Source: Emydura subglobosa
Taxonomy: Eukaryota; Chordata; Testudines; Chelidae
Assembly: GCA_007922225.1 (NCBI GenBank)
Contig: ML679958.1
Coordinates: 52,408,838 to 52,472,837, forward strand
Reading direction: 5' to 3'
DNA length: 64,000 bases
Positions 1 to 12,559 of this stretch are shown here, piece after piece. The position numbers were made by a program, and so were the translations under genes. The notes under the pieces were generated by a model. That model was not told the origin of the DNA. It searched no databases and saw only the letters and a list, made by a program, of their open reading frames with translations. How positions within the stretch are numbered: position 1 is the stretch's first letter; every line of letters starts with the position of its first letter.

Positions 1-422
1 GTAGTAGGTTCGCGCGGGGACCCTCCTGTTGCTCATGTCCTCTGCGCCCACAGAGACCACGGCTTTGTGCTCCCACCAGTCAGATTTTTTACAGGTTGTT
101 TGCCCATCACCTTCTATTTACAAACAGTCCAGCTTAACGGCCTCACAGTCTCAGCCACCAACCAAGGGGAGCTCTTCCTACTCCATGGCTTCTCCCTTTC
201 TGGATCCCCCCCCCCACACTTCCTTCTGTGAGCCTTTTCGAGCCCGGCAGATGCTCTCTATTGGCCCACTAGGTGCAGGATTACTCAGCCAGTTCCAATT
301 CTCCTTTCTTAAGTGGGCTCACGTGATAGAGGGCTGGCTCAGCTTTCTTTTGCCTATGACCCTGTCACAGGAAGGCATTAGGCAGGATATGTTTGGTAGA
401 CGGCACTATGACCCACTGTGTA
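1..422. other. Unassigned DNA, no gene
   Basis: Mixed-composition DNA with a C-run near 208-217. A 167-codon frame is open across 29-532, but it runs straight through the following (CA)n as His/Thr repeats and resembles no family I know. It is probably a chance frame. A repeat of unknown type is possible. Confidence 0.4.
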
Positions 423-447
423 ACACACACGCACACACACACACACA
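423..447. repeat. (CA)n microsatellite
   Basis: An (AC)n tract broken by one G. It is a simple repeat of the usual vertebrate kind and likely to vary in length between individuals. Confidence 0.9.
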
Positions 448-3400
448 TACCATTTGCATATATTACAGAAGTCTTAAGGCTGCTTGCAGCCCAAAGAGGC
501 TATTACAAAAGTCTGGGATCACCAGTGTATAAGGAAGTTCAGTCATTTCCCCTTTCATGCTGGCCAGAGGGAGGAATGAAGGTGTAAAACTTATTGTATC
601 TGCTCTGTGCTAGCTGAGGCTGAGGTGAATCTCCTATTGATGGCTACATCAGGTTAATGGTTCAGCACAATGTAGCCTTCATTCAGGGGAGAGTTTAGGT
701 TACTGTCTATCCCTATAGCTATGCATTTCTAGTGAAACCACGTAACCAAGGTATCAGGACATCTCCTGTATTTCTGTATATTATTAATATATTACCTGTG
801 ATATGTGAGTGGTCATTTAAGTTACATGGCACAATTTCCACTCCGATTGGATGATTGAAACTTTCTAAATAGGAGAATAACTAATGACATAATAATAATG
901 GTATGAACTTTTGGACGGAAAATCATTTGTGCTAAAATTCATGATACCTTTGAGATCCGTGAACATTTTCACAAATAAACTGGCTGCCATCAAAATACTC
1001 ATAAACAAGGAATAACATGCCTCACAAATAACAGCTGAGTGACCTCACCATATTTATCTATAAAAGTTTTCACAGTTGACTCTTTGGATTATCATCCCAG
1101 CACTAGTTATGACTTTGCTGCAAATATTTCTAATATTAGTTTCAGACTAGTCCTGTGACCTGGCTAGAAACTGCTACTTCATCTAACAAAAATTACATCT
1201 GGGTACAAGGGAACGTTCCATCTAAGACACCTAAGTCTCTCACAAGTGTTTCTCATGGTGATTTGAGGATCTTCCTTAATATATGATACAGAACATTGGG
1301 TTCTCATTTTATTATAGCCAGATGCAGGCATTCAGGCTTCTGCACTCTGCACAGTTAAGTGGCTTTCAGCCATCTTTATTTTCCCTATTCCTGTTGCCAC
1401 TAAGCTGTTTTCTTATAATGTGGACTAACCTGTAGGCTGCTCTGTATTCAGCCTGTTGACCACAACTTCAGCACTTGTTCTAGTCACCAGGGATCATGGT
1501 AGTGCAGAAACAGTGTGGCCACATGTTCTTTCTCTTAACCAGGCTCTCTCCTGAGCTTGTGGTATCACTTCATAGGCTGATGGAAGAGGATTTTGGAGCT
1601 TGTATAATTCAGATAATAGAATTTCATCCTTTTTTAAAAAAATGTAATCGGATATCATTAAATTTTACTTTATAAAACACAGTAAGTGTAGAAAATCAAA
1701 GTGTGCCTTTGAAATTGTCCAGTATAATCACCTTTTCACAATAGACTTTTCATGCTACTACAGTAATTACCAAACAGAGCTATGTGCTCATTATTTTAAT
1801 CCAATTACCTTTCAACATTTGGAGCAACTCCTTTTGTCACAGATTTTTCAGCTTTTAATTTTTTTTTAAAATTCAGTAGCAAGATCCTGGGTCTTTTCTT
1901 CTTCAGAGGTGTCTTTGGCTCCTGAATGAGATTATGACCAGAAAGTATAATAAAAGTTTTTGAAGTTTAACAAAATACCTAAGGGAATTGGATGGATCAC
2001 AGGTTTAGTAATGAGATATAGTTGTCACCTCTAGATTGCTCATGTGAATCCAACCTATGTAGGTTAAACTACAATAATCATGTACACAGTTGTGACCTTT
2101 TAAAAATATGGCAATTTTTACTACAAAAATTGATAACCCTACCTCACCATTTGAAGTATTTTCTGTTTAATGCTGAACGATTACTGTAGGCAGTAACTTG
2201 AACATTAAATGCATGTATTGTTTAAACATCTAAGGTCATTATTAAAGGTTACCACTATAATGTTTGGCACTTACAGTGACTAACTATCATGACAATGTTA
2301 GGGCATGTACAGAATATCTGTGATACTACAGTAACATTAATTTATTTCAGACACTACAGTTAATATTTTAATGGTTACCATTGAATATATCACCTTCCAT
2401 CCAAGGACCTCAACATTTTACAAAGTTAATGAGTTAAGCTTTACAACATCCCTGAGACATAGGGAAAGTGATTAAATGTTATTAGCTTCTGATGGCTGTT
2501 CATTTATCTTTTGTGAAATGAGTGGTAGTCCTGACACAGTTGGCCACTTAACAACTATCAGAATTGTCACCTTTTTTGCCAATCTCTGCCAAGAGCTGAA
2601 TCAGCATTAAGACTGAGCTACTTACCCTCTTACCTGTACAAATCATTTAATCAAATCAGCATTAAGGTACATTGGTGGAACAAGGTGGGGAAATTTGCAT
2701 TTCCTCAGTCCCTGATGTATCTATTCTGCATATAAATAGAAGATATCAGTCTGCTCAGCAGCTAAACCCACACCTTTATGGGCATAACTTTTTTTAAAAA
2801 AACAATGAAATAAAACAGCTACATTTCCAAACATTACAATGAAGTTTAATCAAATAGAAGATTACATTTACTATAAACAACAGAGCAGTACTGCATTTAC
2901 AGTACACGTTCATTGAACTGTAATCTAAAGAAAAGGAAAATGTGGCTTTAATTATAGTTGTGATTAAAAAGTTGTATAGTGTCAAAAGGCTGATGACATT
3001 GGTTTACATTCAAGATTTACACTTTCTTTGTGTTTTCTACAGTTACTATGTCTTTTGTTTTATGTCAGTTCTTCAAGAGAGAGATTCAGGAGGACAGAGT
3101 GGTCCAACCTAAGATCTATGCACTAGTGAAGTCCTCAAAATAGGGTTTGAGTGGGACTAAGATGGTGTACGGCCCTATGCACCAAGGAGGAATTTCAGCT
3201 CAATTGCTTCTTATCTAGAGATTTACTGCAGAGCAATGAATGATACAGCTCATTGCCACAACATGCAGCATTTTGGTACCATTACAGCATCAGGTAATGC
3301 AATTTACATACATCTTTAATTTCAAATATTCATCATTCATGTGCTGTTTTTTGCTTAGTTGTTGCTTATTACATTGAGTTGCTGAAAAGCTCAGTAGTCC

Positions 3401-4697
3401 TCAAAATGTTGCAGGAAATGTTGCTCATATCATACATTTATTCCATTTTGAAAACATGGTTCTGTGGTTTCCTATAATTTTTGTAGACTTTTGTTGGTTA
3501 TTTCTTTTATATACTGAAGAGATCTGATTTAATTATTGCCAGTTATGATTTACAGCAATAGGTGTACAGTATTTTTCTGCTTGAATTCAATGGACTTTGC
3601 AAATCACATCCTGACCACATCCATCTGAGCCCAAGAATGTTGCTCAGGAGAATAGTGAGTGTGAAACAAGAACCTATACGAAGATAAAATTTGACCCATT
3701 TGTTAACATTTATATTGGGAAAACGTTATTTAACATGATAACTTGCACATCACTCTCATTGGCCAATGGACATTGGTCCTCCCTGTGATCTTCATGCAGC
3801 TCACTCAAACTTGTATCTGATCCTTTATGTTATCAGTATGTGAAATTCACATGCAAGCTACTGCTCGGTCTGCCTATTAAAATTGTCTACTCTTAAGCAG
3901 ACCCATGATGAGGGTCACACTGACTAGTATGTGGGTTCTGGATAGCTTTTCATGTGTTTCAGTTTCCAATGTGATAACATGGAATTTCAAAATATCCCAG
4001 GCTAAGGACAGGACAGAAAAAACTGTGATAGAATTGAGATGTATGTATGTTGGCAAAAGCTTCAGAATCAACAATTTAAAAAAAAAAAGGTCTTTACTTT
4101 CCCAAGGCCAGTGTTTTTTTTACAAATTAGTTAATGGGACAGAAATATTCATTTTCATATTTTATTTCATACAGTTGATTATTAACTGGTTGTTTTTTAA
4201 TTACTGTCAATTCACATCTTGAGTTGGCCATAAGCAATTCACTACAACACATGCTGATTGCTAACTGTAGTGTTCTGCAAGCGATTAATCTTCTTGTGAT
4301 CAGGATTATGTTAGTTAGGATTTAGAAAAACATCCAAGGGCTTTGTATACATACTACTTCAAATATTCATGGAAATATGCAAGCAGACATTCTGTGCTTT
4401 GTATTATTAAGAGGATTTTCACTATATCATATATGGATTTTAGACATTATTTCTCACATATGACAGCCTATTTTAGCCCATTCTGGTGAGCTCAGTTTCA
4501 TCAAGTATAGGATGAAGTTTGCAGTACTGTGTGCACAGTTCAATGGCCTGAACATGCTAATTCTTACATACTCAACAACGTTACTCAGTAAATATTCCCG
4601 TAAAATTACTCACAGATGTGTTTGCAGGATCAGGACCTTATTTATGGAGAAAGCCACAACATACAGTGTAAAAAGGATCTGTTTCAATGGTGAAAAA
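448..4697. other. AT-rich unassigned DNA, no gene
   Basis: About 4.2 kb of AT-rich sequence with short A and T runs (for example near 1860, 2790 and 4080). Frames reach about 105 codons (3905-4222) but show no family motif, codon bias or splice structure. I recognise no repeat family with confidence. It may be old decayed repeat or unique sequence. Confidence 0.5.
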
Positions 4698-4729
4698 CAA
4701 ACCAACCAACCAACAAACAAACCAACCAG
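4698..4729. repeat. (AACC)n-like simple repeat
   Basis: Imperfect array of AACC and AAAC units on the plus strand. Low-complexity tract. Confidence 0.8.
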
Positions 4730-4875
4730 CCCTCAATTAACTCCTGGACTGTGGATACAAATGATTGAAACTTACTCACAACAAAAGAATCAAGACTTTG
4801 ATGACTATCTTATCTATGCCTCATCTAGACAAGAAAGTTAATGCAGATTAAGATAAAGTGTGAATTGAAATTGAC

Positions 4876-5044
4876 ATAGGTATACCTGTTGAACGTCCCG
4901 TGTGGATGCTCTTGCACTAGAATAAGAGTGCCTAAACCTAAATTATTTTAATTCGCTTCGGCAGTGGATTAAGTTAATTCACAATAAGGCATTTTTATCC
5001 TGATATAAGAGCATCCACACAGGAAGTTAATCAGGAATAGCTAT
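4876..5044. mobile_element. Small inverted-repeat MITE
   Basis: A segment of about 168 bp bounded by imperfect inverted repeats. The inner 29 bp (4885-4913 against 5007-5035) match at about 25 positions and both arms carry GTGTGGATGCTCTT. Weaker matching continues outward for about 9 more bases. There is no coding capacity, which fits a non-autonomous DNA transposon. No clear target-site duplication was found, so the superfamily is open. Confidence 0.65.
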
Positions 5045-8000
5045 TCAGGAACAACACCCCATGTAGATAAGTTCTTACAGTATAGTACCCTCTTCAGAAG
5101 ACACACTAAGAAGAACTTCTTATATATAAACAGTACATGCCATCTTTCAGAAAAATACAGGCATCTGGAAATTGCCAGATGCCAGTAAGGGCTGATGACA
5201 TGTTGTCTATGATAGAGGCACAGATAAGGATGTTTTACTATTGTGGGAATTAATAAGAAGGTGGACATATCTGAAAAAAGAGTGCATAAAATAGAGCGTT
5301 GAATGGCTGTGGAAGTTAAATTAAGAGACTTTTATGGGGAAGAGTTTGAGTCTATAGAAAACAACTTGGCATCATCTCCTGGAAAGGTCTGAGATAGGGT
5401 GGGAATATGGGATGGAGAGACGTTTTTTTGTTGGGGTGATGTAGTTAAACTGTGAAGAGGGAACATTTGTAAATATCAAAAAGGCAGATAGATGGATGCA
5501 CTGCCAGTCTACCATGTATTTTTACCTTTTATCCATGCTTTCCTTTTTTAAAATTAAACTTTAGTTAAAAGTCTCATTTAGGCTAAAATATAACCTTTTG
5601 AAATTCTTCATTTTTTTTTGAAGAAAGTACAAAAGCAGGGATGTGATAAAAGCTATCCCAAATGAAAGATAAAAATATACTCTGAAATTATAGAGCAGAA
5701 TGTCTCTTTAGCACAGAAAGGTAGTTTTGTTATTGTATTATATATTTTCTACGTAAAATAATGCAGGTACACTTACCATGCATATCTTGCAGAAGTATTC
5801 TTCTGGTGGTTTCCTCTTTAGGGTAAAAAAGAATTTGTATCAAATTAAAGGGCAAGTATTTTTTTTGAACAGTCTTAGTAAACTGCTGTGGAAACAGTGA
5901 AGATTTAAAAATAATCCCTCTTAAGTCAACTGGGCATCACAGTAAATAATAAGTACCATATACATTTATGCTAAATATATTATAGGTAACACATAAACAG
6001 ACAGTGTGTGTGTATTTATATATATCTATGTAAGCTGAGTGTGTCTTCTGTTATAAGACTTTAAACTGTATATGTTTTAACCTTTCATTTGAGAAAAAAT
6101 TGTTATGCTGTACAATCTTTCTTGCAGTATCAGACAGCATCTGCTAAGTTTCAAACTTCAGGCAAAATCTACCTAAAGAAAAGCCATCTTGTGTCTTTTA
6201 AACCACACAAGATGTGAGTTTACTTGTGTTTCACAAGAGGGATTCTTTTTCGCCTGGTGTTTTTAGCAGACTAGCAAGAGAACTGAACTGGGAAAAAAAA
6301 TCCTGACTAAACTATTCGTATGACAAGACGTCATCTAATGAAATGAGGTTTTGAAAGAGTACCACTTGAAAAAAGCTGATACATTTTTGCCACTTATAGC
6401 TAAGATTCTCCCTGCCTGTCTTGCCTAGTCATTGTCAAGTTATCTAGCTTTAACCCAGTCACTATGACTCTCTCACTGTGAGAAGCTGTTATCTTACTTT
6501 GCTGAAAAGATCCACTCAATTTGTGACAATCTCGCTGTTCCTGTGTAAGTCAGATATCCAGAAAGCAATGACCATTCCACTTCCTTTGGCTTGACTCAGT
6601 CACACAAGTGGAGGGCTTCAGAACACTGAAAGGTGTCTGAGCCACCCACAGTAGAGACAGGCCCTTGCCCATCTAGCTGAGTGTAAGCTATTTTAGTCTC
6701 AAAGATCATCAGTGCCTCCTTCAGAGAGGACAAGCCACCAGCTGCTCTAGAGCACGCAGTAGCCTCGCTAGTTCTTAATAAATCTTACTTGGAGTGTGAG
6801 ATCTCACTAACTAACATCCCATCTCCAGTCTCCCCTTCCTGGCACAATTGAGGAGTTGATACAAAGCATACTCCAACACTTGATCTCTGAAAACATGCAG
6901 GGCCCTTCACAAAGAGGTTTCAGATAGTGATTTGTCATGGCAATAGCCATATGTCCTGTAAATAGCTGAAGGACCTTCTCAATGCCAAGGATAGAGGACA
7001 AACATCTATGCTTCTTCCACTTCCCTATCCTTTGATGTCACTAATCACCAAGGAAGGCCTGACTATTTATCATCCTCCTTACGTTAGAGCCTTTCAGACA
7101 CTAGTCAGTCCAAACGACAGTGTTCCGAGCCAATCTGAATGACTTTTGAGAGTAAGATTGTGTGGAGGTTCTGATTATGTAACTTTTTTATTCTGCTTCT
7201 ACATTTGTGTCAAGGGCCCTCAAAGTTCTTGATGAGCGTTCTTTGATGCAGAGTTTAAAAAAAAAATTATACTTAAAATCCAATTATATTTTAGGTCCTT
7301 CACAATACAGTGAATATAGTACACTGCAGAAGCAAACATATGCCTATGAAAAGCTTCATTGATGACTTCCTAGTTCCTACTAATTAACCTCAGACAGGTT
7401 TGCCCTCTTATAGGAAGTTTTGTTTTCCCCAGCATGCTTTTCCAGAGCTGACCCTTTAAATTTGTCGGAGCCAAGCAGCTGGAGCCCTAAAATAATCATT
7501 TCACACCTAGCTGTTGCTTGTCACATTACCCTGTCTTCCAGCTGGTAAGTACCTGTTTTCTCCCTTCTTTCCCTTTATTATTCCTGGGGGAAATGGTAGT
7601 CTCACACCTTTCATCTACTAATTTTGTAATTCTGCTTTAAATAAATCATGTTTGCCTAACCATATTATAAACATGCATAAACTTAATATGCTGAATTATA
7701 GTAACTTGTTGGTTCCCAGTTTCTATCTTTCCTACGTCCTCAAGCCTAACTGTCAGTGAGCAGTAGATCTAGGATGTTATGCTTTCTGGCTGGGGTCTGT
7801 ACTCTTTGGATGATCAGGTTGGCTTCTACATAATAAAGAACTCTCTTTGAAGACCGCTTGGTTGTCTTTGTTAATCAACAGCTATCTGGGAGTTAAATTT
7901 ATGCATTAATATTCTATTTGGGAGTCTTCGGGGTTGGTCCAGAAATGGTTTGTATTAGCTGTCCTCCACTTTTGGTAGTAGATAGTCATCATCATTTTAC

Positions 8001-9227
8001 TTTTTAAGAATTTGTTTTCCTCAAATTGTTTTGGAGGTGGCTAGTTTTTAAAGTTTCATGCACTAGACATAGGCTGCTAGTAAACACAAGAGATTTTAAA
8101 ACCCATTGGCTTTATTCACAAGCAACTTCTAAGACTACAAAAATTAGAGTTTGTTCTTTATGTAGTTATGGTTTGAGATTTGTACTTCTGTTTGTTTTAT
8201 TTATGGATACTTCTCTATCTTTTATGTAAATACTTGCTTTATTTTATGTAGCTGATAGTTTTCTATTAAAAATAGTAGGGAAGAAATGTGTAGTACAGAG
8301 TCATCTATGGAAAAATATATATGAGACCTAACTGTTGAGGATTTCCCAAAATAATTTTTTTACAATACAAGTGGACATCTGGGGAGAGGATGAAAGGGTA
8401 TGGAAAGGGTTAGAAATCTTTGACTCTGGCTGGTGCTTTCTCTCATGAGGAGTTGTATGTCCAATTTTGTTTTCCTTTGTTCCTCTCTTGATGCATTGCT
8501 CTTTTTCCCTGGCAGCAACTAAGACACAGATGCAGAGAGGCTCACAGATCAGGAAAGGCGTGGCTGGCGGAGGATCAGAGCCAATGTAAAAGAATAGAAA
8601 CATGTTTGGTGGAAACATTACTTCAAAAACTTCAAAAAAAATATGGTTGGAGGAAACATTAATTCATAGATCAAGGTTATAACTATTTGTGTGTGTATGC
8701 TTGGATTAGAAAGGACTTGCAAACAAGATATTATTAAATTGAAATGAGTCTGTTTTCTGTAGAGTAGCTGAAGTAGAAACTCTACGGTAAAGGATCCTGA
8801 CTTTTTAATTATTATTATTATTTTATTCAGAATAATTACTCTTCAGTTATGTTGAAGTCCTTAGATTTTTTGGGGGGAAGGGATGGGGTCAAATATAGCT
8901 CAGAAAAGCACTATGATGTATTCTTTGAATATTATTCACATTCTTAGCATTTAGCTTTTTTTATTTTTTACAAAGAAAGAACTACACATTAGGTGCCTGG
9001 GGAAATTATAACAACATGCAAAATTACCAAGGGATTAATAGACTTAATACATAACAAAACACATCACAAAGAACATCAGTCAGTAGTGTGTGATAAAATT
9101 CAATACAATTGAGAAACAGAGTCACAGACAGGATTATCAAAGGTGTGAATTTTACTGGAAAATAATTCTTTTCATCCAACAAATGGTTTAGAATTAAAGT
9201 GATAATTGAGTATTGAGGTGTGCATAA
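5045..9227. other. AT-rich unassigned DNA, no gene
   Basis: About 4.2 kb without a supported gene. Frames are under 100 codons and look random. Poly-T and poly-A runs and TA-rich patches (around 6010 and 8800) occur. I identify no repeat family here with confidence. Confidence 0.5.
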
Positions 9228-9320
9228 AAGGCCAAATTCATCCCTGGTGTGATGCTATTGAAGTTTTTAAATGGAGTTGCAACAGGGATGGAGTTGCAAC
9301 AGGGATGAATTTGTCTCAAA
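9228..9320. mobile_element. Palindromic MITE fragment with internal duplication
   Basis: The left arm GCCAAATTCATCCCTGGTG is mirrored by the right-hand sequence ending CAGGGATGAATTTG, with a short central loop. This is a common palindromic repeat type in turtle DNA. Inside the right arm a 17-bp unit is exactly duplicated in tandem (9271-9287 and 9288-9304). Confidence 0.6.
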
Positions 9321-9694
9321 ATGTCTTGGAAATGAAAAAAAGTGCTGAAAGAAAGATGTACAGTAAATGCAATTGTAAAGAACCAATTCACCAAAAAGAA
9401 AAAAAGTCCCTTTTAGTCTATCATCCACTCTTTCAAATGCCCTGCCCTGGTTTTCCCAGACACAAGGCTGGTGTCAAAAACAAAAACAAAAACTTCATAA
9501 TTTAAGAAACATGATTTGCTACATAAGGTTAGAACAGAGAATTGTTGAAGTAACACAATAAAATTAGCCAGTTATATGATGAGTTATTTAAATGGTAGTT
9601 CATAAATAACTCCATTTTCATCAGGACAGTTCCATTTATCTGGCCAGTTTGAATGGGGATTTTACAAGGTGTTCAGTATCTGTTGAGGGACCAC
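9321..9694. other. Unassigned DNA before LTR
   Basis: No gene or clear repeat. It contains an A-rich CAAAAA-type patch near 9478-9494. Confidence 0.4.
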
Positions 9695-10815
9695 CTAGTG
9701 TAACAGCTGGTTATTATAGAATATACCCCTGTTTTCACACCCTACACGTTATTGTAATAATCTGTGAACAAAATATGCCTTGTGAGGTGTCATTTAAAAA
9801 CTTTATTTGCTGGTCATTATTGTCCTGATAATGTGTGTGGCAGCATTGTATAAGAAGTTATATGATTCCACTGTATGGTGTTCTTAACCAAACTGAGATT
9901 AGCAAACAGGTCTGCCTCAAACACGGAATATGTGCTCTGCTTAACTTGTATTTAAGCAGTAAACAGTCATCAAGCAAGAAGGGAAACAAAGGAAACTCTA
10001 ATAGGTGAGGAAAAAACAACAGAGAAATCCATCCCTGGAGATTCTGTTTTCTGAATCTCAGCAGGAAATGTTTGATAAGAGGGGGACTGACTCTATAAAA
10101 GGAGAGTCAAACACCCCCAGGCACCCCTCTCTTTCTCTCTGCTAATTGCCATCATGGCATCTGAAGCAATAAAGGGAAATATTTATTGGATTTTTGGAGA
10201 AGAAGGCCTGATCTAAGAAGTTTGGTCAGAAAGGCTGCTGAAAGTATACGGTGAGAAAACTTTGCTTTCAATTTAACATAGTTTGTTAAATTAGGCACCA
10301 GTTGCATTTTATCTTTATTTTTCTTGTAACCACTTCTGACTTTTATGGCTCATTACTTGTACTTACTTAACAACTACCTCTTTGTAGTTAATAAACTTGT
10401 TTTATTGTTTTATCTAATCTAGTGTGTTTAAATTATTGTGTCTGGGAAACTCTATTTGGGGTGGCAAGTTTGTGCATTTTATTTCTACTAAAAAAATAAC
10501 TGACTTTACAGGAGAGGGCTGGGCAGTACAGGATATAGATCTTCCCCCGGAAATGTAAGACTGAGAATGAGTTGGAAGTCATTTTTCAGTATAACCAAAG
10601 GTGATAGAGAGCAAAGTATAAGCCAAGTGTGATTGGCAGGCTGCCTTTCACAGACACTCAGGGTGTGGCTTGCATGCTGGAAAGCTGTTTGTGAGCAGCC
10701 CGGGTGGGGACTTCTTCAGTAAGGCACCCTAGGCTTCAAGGCAGGGATGACACAGCTACTCATTAGTTTAGATTGTACCCTGCTATGTCTGACTAGAACA
10801 TAGTTTTGATAACAG
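9695..10815 (+). mobile_element. Endogenous-retrovirus LTR, probably solo
   Basis: The sequence resembles a reptile ERV LTR family and shows LTR order: a long U3-like part, a TATA box (TATAAAA at 10094-10100), a putative R region and a poly(A) signal (AATAAA at 10390-10395) followed by a T/G-rich stretch and U5-like sequence. A TG at 9699 could be the 5' end; the 3' end near 10800 is uncertain. No gag, pol or env lies beside it, so a solo LTR is likely. Edges and family are from memory. Confidence 0.6.
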
Positions 10816-11306
10816 AATATGGGAATAAAATTGTCTTTTAAATTCAGGGTTATCGATCAAAGCTCAGTGTGTCAATGAGCAGATGCAATAAATATTTGAA
10901 ATATTGTGGGTAAGGAGGGTGTACTGTATCCATGTGCTGCAGACAAAGAAATGGTTACTCTATAAATGACATACTGTTGGGCAGATAGATCTAGAATCCA
11001 AAAAACACAAGCTTCTATTACCTGAGCAAAAGAAGAGCCTTTTAGCTTGTAGAGGCCATAGATTAAGTATCCTTTCCATGGATCAGACAATACAGGATGT
11101 CATTCACTCAGTAATAGGCATGCAGCCTGTACATCACACTGGGTATTTTTACTTCACTCAGCCTTCCAGTGCCTCCACTATGTTTTTAGCACCTTCCTGG
11201 AAATATCACCCATAAAAGCTGGAAAAACATTGCATTGTAAGAAATGTTTGCTTGTTTTGCCATTTTAAAATGTACCACTTTTCAGTGGTGGTTCATCAGG
11301 AAAAGC
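10816..11306. other. Unassigned DNA between LTR and CR1
   Basis: No gene and no clear repeat. The 72-codon minus frame at 10872-11090 has no known motif. Confidence 0.4.
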
Positions 11307-11307
11307 C

Positions 11308-12515
11308 ATCATAGAATCATAGAAGATTAGGGTTGGAAGGGACCTCAGGAGGTCATCTAGTCGAATCCTCTGCTCAAAGCAGGATCAACTCCAACTAAAT
11401 CATCCCAGTCAGGGCTTTGTTAAGCTGTACCTTAAAATTCTCTAAGGATGGAGTTTCCCTAGGTAACCTATTAGAGCTTCACCACCCTCAGAGTGAAAAA
11501 GTTTTTCCTAATATCCAACCTAGACCTCCCCCACCCATAGCAACTTGAGACCATTGCTCGTAGTTCTGTCATCTACTATCACTAAAAACAACTTATTCCA
11601 TCCTCCCTGGAACCCCCTTTCAGGTAAATAAAGGCTACTCTTAAATCCCCTCCTCCCCCATTCTTCTCTTCTGTAGGCTAAGCAAGCCTAGTTCCCTCAG
11701 CCTCTCCTCATAAGTCATGTGCTCCAGACCCTAATCATTTTTATTGCCCTCCTCTGGACTATCTCCAATTTGTCTACATGCTTTCTAGGGGGGAGTCCAA
11801 AACTGGACACAGTACTCCAAATGAGGCCTCACCAGTGCCAAATAGAGGGGAATAATCACTTCCCTCGATCTGCTGGCAATGCTCCTACTAATGCAGCCCA
11901 ATATGCCATTAGCCTTTTTGGCAATAAGGGCACACTATTGACTCATATCCAGCTTCTTGTCCACTGTAACCTCCTCCCCCCAGGTCCTTTTTTGCAGAAC
12001 TGTTGCCTAGCCAGTCAGTCCCCAGTCTGGCAGTGCATGGGATTCTTCCATCCTAAATGCAGGACTCTGCACTTGTTCTTGTTGAACCTCATCAGATTCC
12101 TTTTAGCCCAATCCTCTAATTTTTCTAGGTCACTCTGTATCCTATCCCTGACCTCCAGTGTAATTACCACTCTGCCCAAGTTAGTGTCATCTGCAAACTT
12201 GCTGAGGATGCAATCCATCCCATCTTCCAGATCATTAATGAAGATGTTGAACAAAACTGGCCCCAGTACCGACCCCTGGGGCACTCTGCTTGTTACCAGC
12301 TGCCAACTACAGATTGAGCCGTTGATCACTACTGGTTGAGCCTGTTGATCTAGCCAGCTTTCTATCTACCTTATTGTTCATTCACCCAACACATACTTCT
12401 GTAACTTGCTGGCAAGAATACTGTGGGAAACTGTATCAAAAGCTTTGCTAAAGTCTAGGTATATCAAGTGCATTGCTTTCCCCACATTCACAGAGTTAGT
12501 CATCTGATCATAGAT
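11308..12515 (-). mobile_element. CR1 LINE, 3' portion, antisense
   Basis: The plus strand begins with the reverse complement of the CR1 3' end (ATAGAATCATAGAAGATTAG, then the GGTTGGAAGGGACC motif). It continues without a break through the 3' part of ORF2 up to the reverse transcriptase. The copy is 5'-truncated, as CR1 insertions usually are. Similarity to the reptile consensus, as I remember it, is high along the whole stretch, with small indels and frame breaks. It ends abruptly near 12515, where a different LINE in the opposite orientation takes over. Confidence 0.93.
12015..12329 (-). pseudogene. CR1 reverse transcriptase fragment
   Basis: A 104-residue open stretch on the minus strand inside the CR1 copy. 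It carries RT core motifs: VPQGSVLGPVLF followed by NIFINDL, then FADDTNL with the catalytic Asp pair intact, then the downstream DLEKLEDWAKRNLMRFNKNK block and CRVLHLG. In an active CR1 this RT copies its own RNA at the nicked target. Here only about a tenth of ORF2 is open: there is no endonuclease in frame and stops or shifts lie on both sides, so it is inactive. The family assignment is firm from the motifs. Confidence 0.92.
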
Positions 12516-12559
12516 TATCAGGATTGTGATATTTACTTCACAGGCAGTCTTGCTGATGA

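Noticed and set aside
29..532. 167-codon open frame
   Set aside because: Runs through a (CA)n tract as His/Thr, has no family motif, and its reading continues out of the microsatellite without splice signals.
4955..4970. CGCTTCGGCAG, as in the 5' end of U6 snRNA
   Set aside because: Match is only 11 bases, lies inside a MITE, and the rest of U6 is absent.
11719..12339. 206-codon plus frame
   Set aside because: It is the antisense reading of the CR1 reverse transcriptase, whose true frame is on the minus strand.
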